This document shows, in pieces, positions 63,424 through 64,000 of a DNA stretch of 64,000 nucleotides. Source of the stretch: an uncultured Clostridium sp. Its GTDB lineage: Bacteria; Bacillota; Clostridia; Lachnospirales; Lachnospiraceae. The DNA is taken from the NCBI GenBank assembly GCA_900547035.1, contig URFM01000012.1:1-64000 (forward strand), given 5' to 3'. How positions within the stretch are numbered: the stretch's first letter is position 1; every line of letters starts with the position of its first letter. Under the pieces are notes generated by a model, which had not been told where the DNA came from, did no database searches, and worked only from the letters and a program-made list of their open reading frames with translations. Made by a program: the position numbers and the translations under genes.

Positions 63424-63999
63424 TTAGTTCAGGATTACCTTCTCGGAATCCTTGTCGAAGATGTGAACCTTCTCCATATCCAGAGCCAGCTTTACATGAT
63501 CGCCCGGTCTTGCGGTGGTGCGGGGATTTACCTTTGCGGTGAAGTTGGCATCGTCCACATCGAAGTAAAGCAGAACTTCGGAGCCCAGCATCTCGTATAC
63601 GCGGATGGTCGCCTCGATCACGCTGTTGGGAGACATAGCCAGGAAGGATTCCTCATCATGCAGATCCTCAGGACGGATTCCCAAGGTGACGGTCTTGCCT
63701 ACATAGCCGGCTTCCTCCAGTCTCTTGCCCTTAACATCAGGAAGAGCAATGGTATGTCCGCCAAAGCTTAAAGTTACCTGGCTTCCGCTCTTGGCAACAG
63801 CGGCATCAATCATATTCATCTGAGGAGCTCCGATGAATCCGGCAACAAACTTGTTGCAGGGATTATCATACAGATTCTGAGGAGTATCTACCTGCTGAAC
63901 CACACCGTCCTTCATAACAACGATTCTGGTTCCCAGGGTCATAGCCTCCGTCTGGTCATGGGTTACATAGATGATGGTAGTTTCCAATCTCTGATGAAG
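63424..63999 (-). CDS. Sugar ABC transporter ATP-binding protein (MsmK/UgpC type), C-terminal part
   Basis: The gene enters from the right edge. Visible are the H-loop region TTIIYVTHDQTEAMTLGTRI, then GVVQQVDTPQNLYDNPCNKF and the C-terminal TOBE-like regulatory domain with LGIRPEDLHDEESF. This is the pattern of the multi-sugar ATPases shared by several importers. The Walker motifs lie outside the window. An apparent start at 63987 is only a TTG inside the gene. Confidence 0.9.
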   Translation of the reverse strand, partial: LHQRLETTIIYVTHDQTEAMTLGTRIVVMKDGVVQQVDTPQNLYDNPCNKFVAGFIGAPQMNMIDAAVAKSGSQVTLSFGGHTIALPDVKGKRLEEAGYVGKTVTLGIRPEDLHDEESFLAMSPNSVIEATIRVYEMLGSEVLLYFDVDDANFTAKVNPRTTARPGDHVKLALDMEKVHIFDKDSEKVILN

Positions 64000-64000
64000 C

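Overview
The window looks like a chromosomal segment of a Gram-positive, anaerobic, spore-forming Clostridia, most likely a Lachnospiraceae with roughly 50% G+C. The reasons are the family-level look of the proteins: a YtvI-type sporulation membrane protein, a SpoVB/MurJ-type flippase, YitT proteins, a hybrid-cluster protein with its Fnr-like regulator, two rubrerythrins with a PerR-type regulator, strong GGAGG ribosome binding sites and frequent GTG/TTG starts. No rRNA operon, intact tRNA or CRISPR array is visible. I see no prophage.

Layout. 0-7.7 kb: end of an Rpn-type nuclease, a small lipoprotein/membrane pair, an SPFH protein, a tRNA-like structured non-coding stretch, RtcB RNA ligase, and two divergent WYL regulators. 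7.7-18.8 kb: a polar amino-acid ABC operon, a YitT protein, an Fnr/HcpR-like regulator divergent from ferredoxin-hcp (nitrosative stress), then an AT-rich three-gene cassette at 14.8-16.3 kb, a HAD phosphatase, a metallo-hydrolase and a second YitT. 18.9-35.9 kb: an M20 amidohydrolase with a YfcC carrier and divergent LysR; a heterodimeric ABC exporter with MarR; LysR, CPBP protease, MoxR/VWA pair, DTD, GDPD, a small alarmone synthetase and an S1 protein. 36-45.4 kb: LysR, PerR with reverse rubrerythrin, an ABC-2 transporter operon with two tiny membrane peptides and a lipoprotein gene sharing an upstream element, a classical rubrerythrin and YtvI. 45.4-54.4 kb: GntR, Sua5, then a decayed island (IS3 element with deleted transposase, second IS3 remnant, broken YobI-like NTPase, AAA/DUF4143 ATPase, SirTM sirtuin with Zn-macrodomain hydrolase, broken LysR). 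54.4-64 kb: siroheme reductase, CtpA-type protease, M23 hydrolase, FtsX, FtsE, CdaR-type regulator, flippase, and the end of a sugar ABC ATPase.

The most interesting system is the AT-rich cassette. Its first gene has the R / STS / ExE signature of an ADP-ribosyltransferase, the second is an unknown protein with a tyrosine-rich tail, and the third is a SecB-like chaperone. This is the toxin-antitoxin-chaperone order of the CmdTAC anti-phage system, and I read it as a divergent Clostridia version with its own promoter and operator-like inverted repeat. A second ADP-ribosylation module (SirTM plus Zn-macrodomain) lies 36 kb away in the decayed island.
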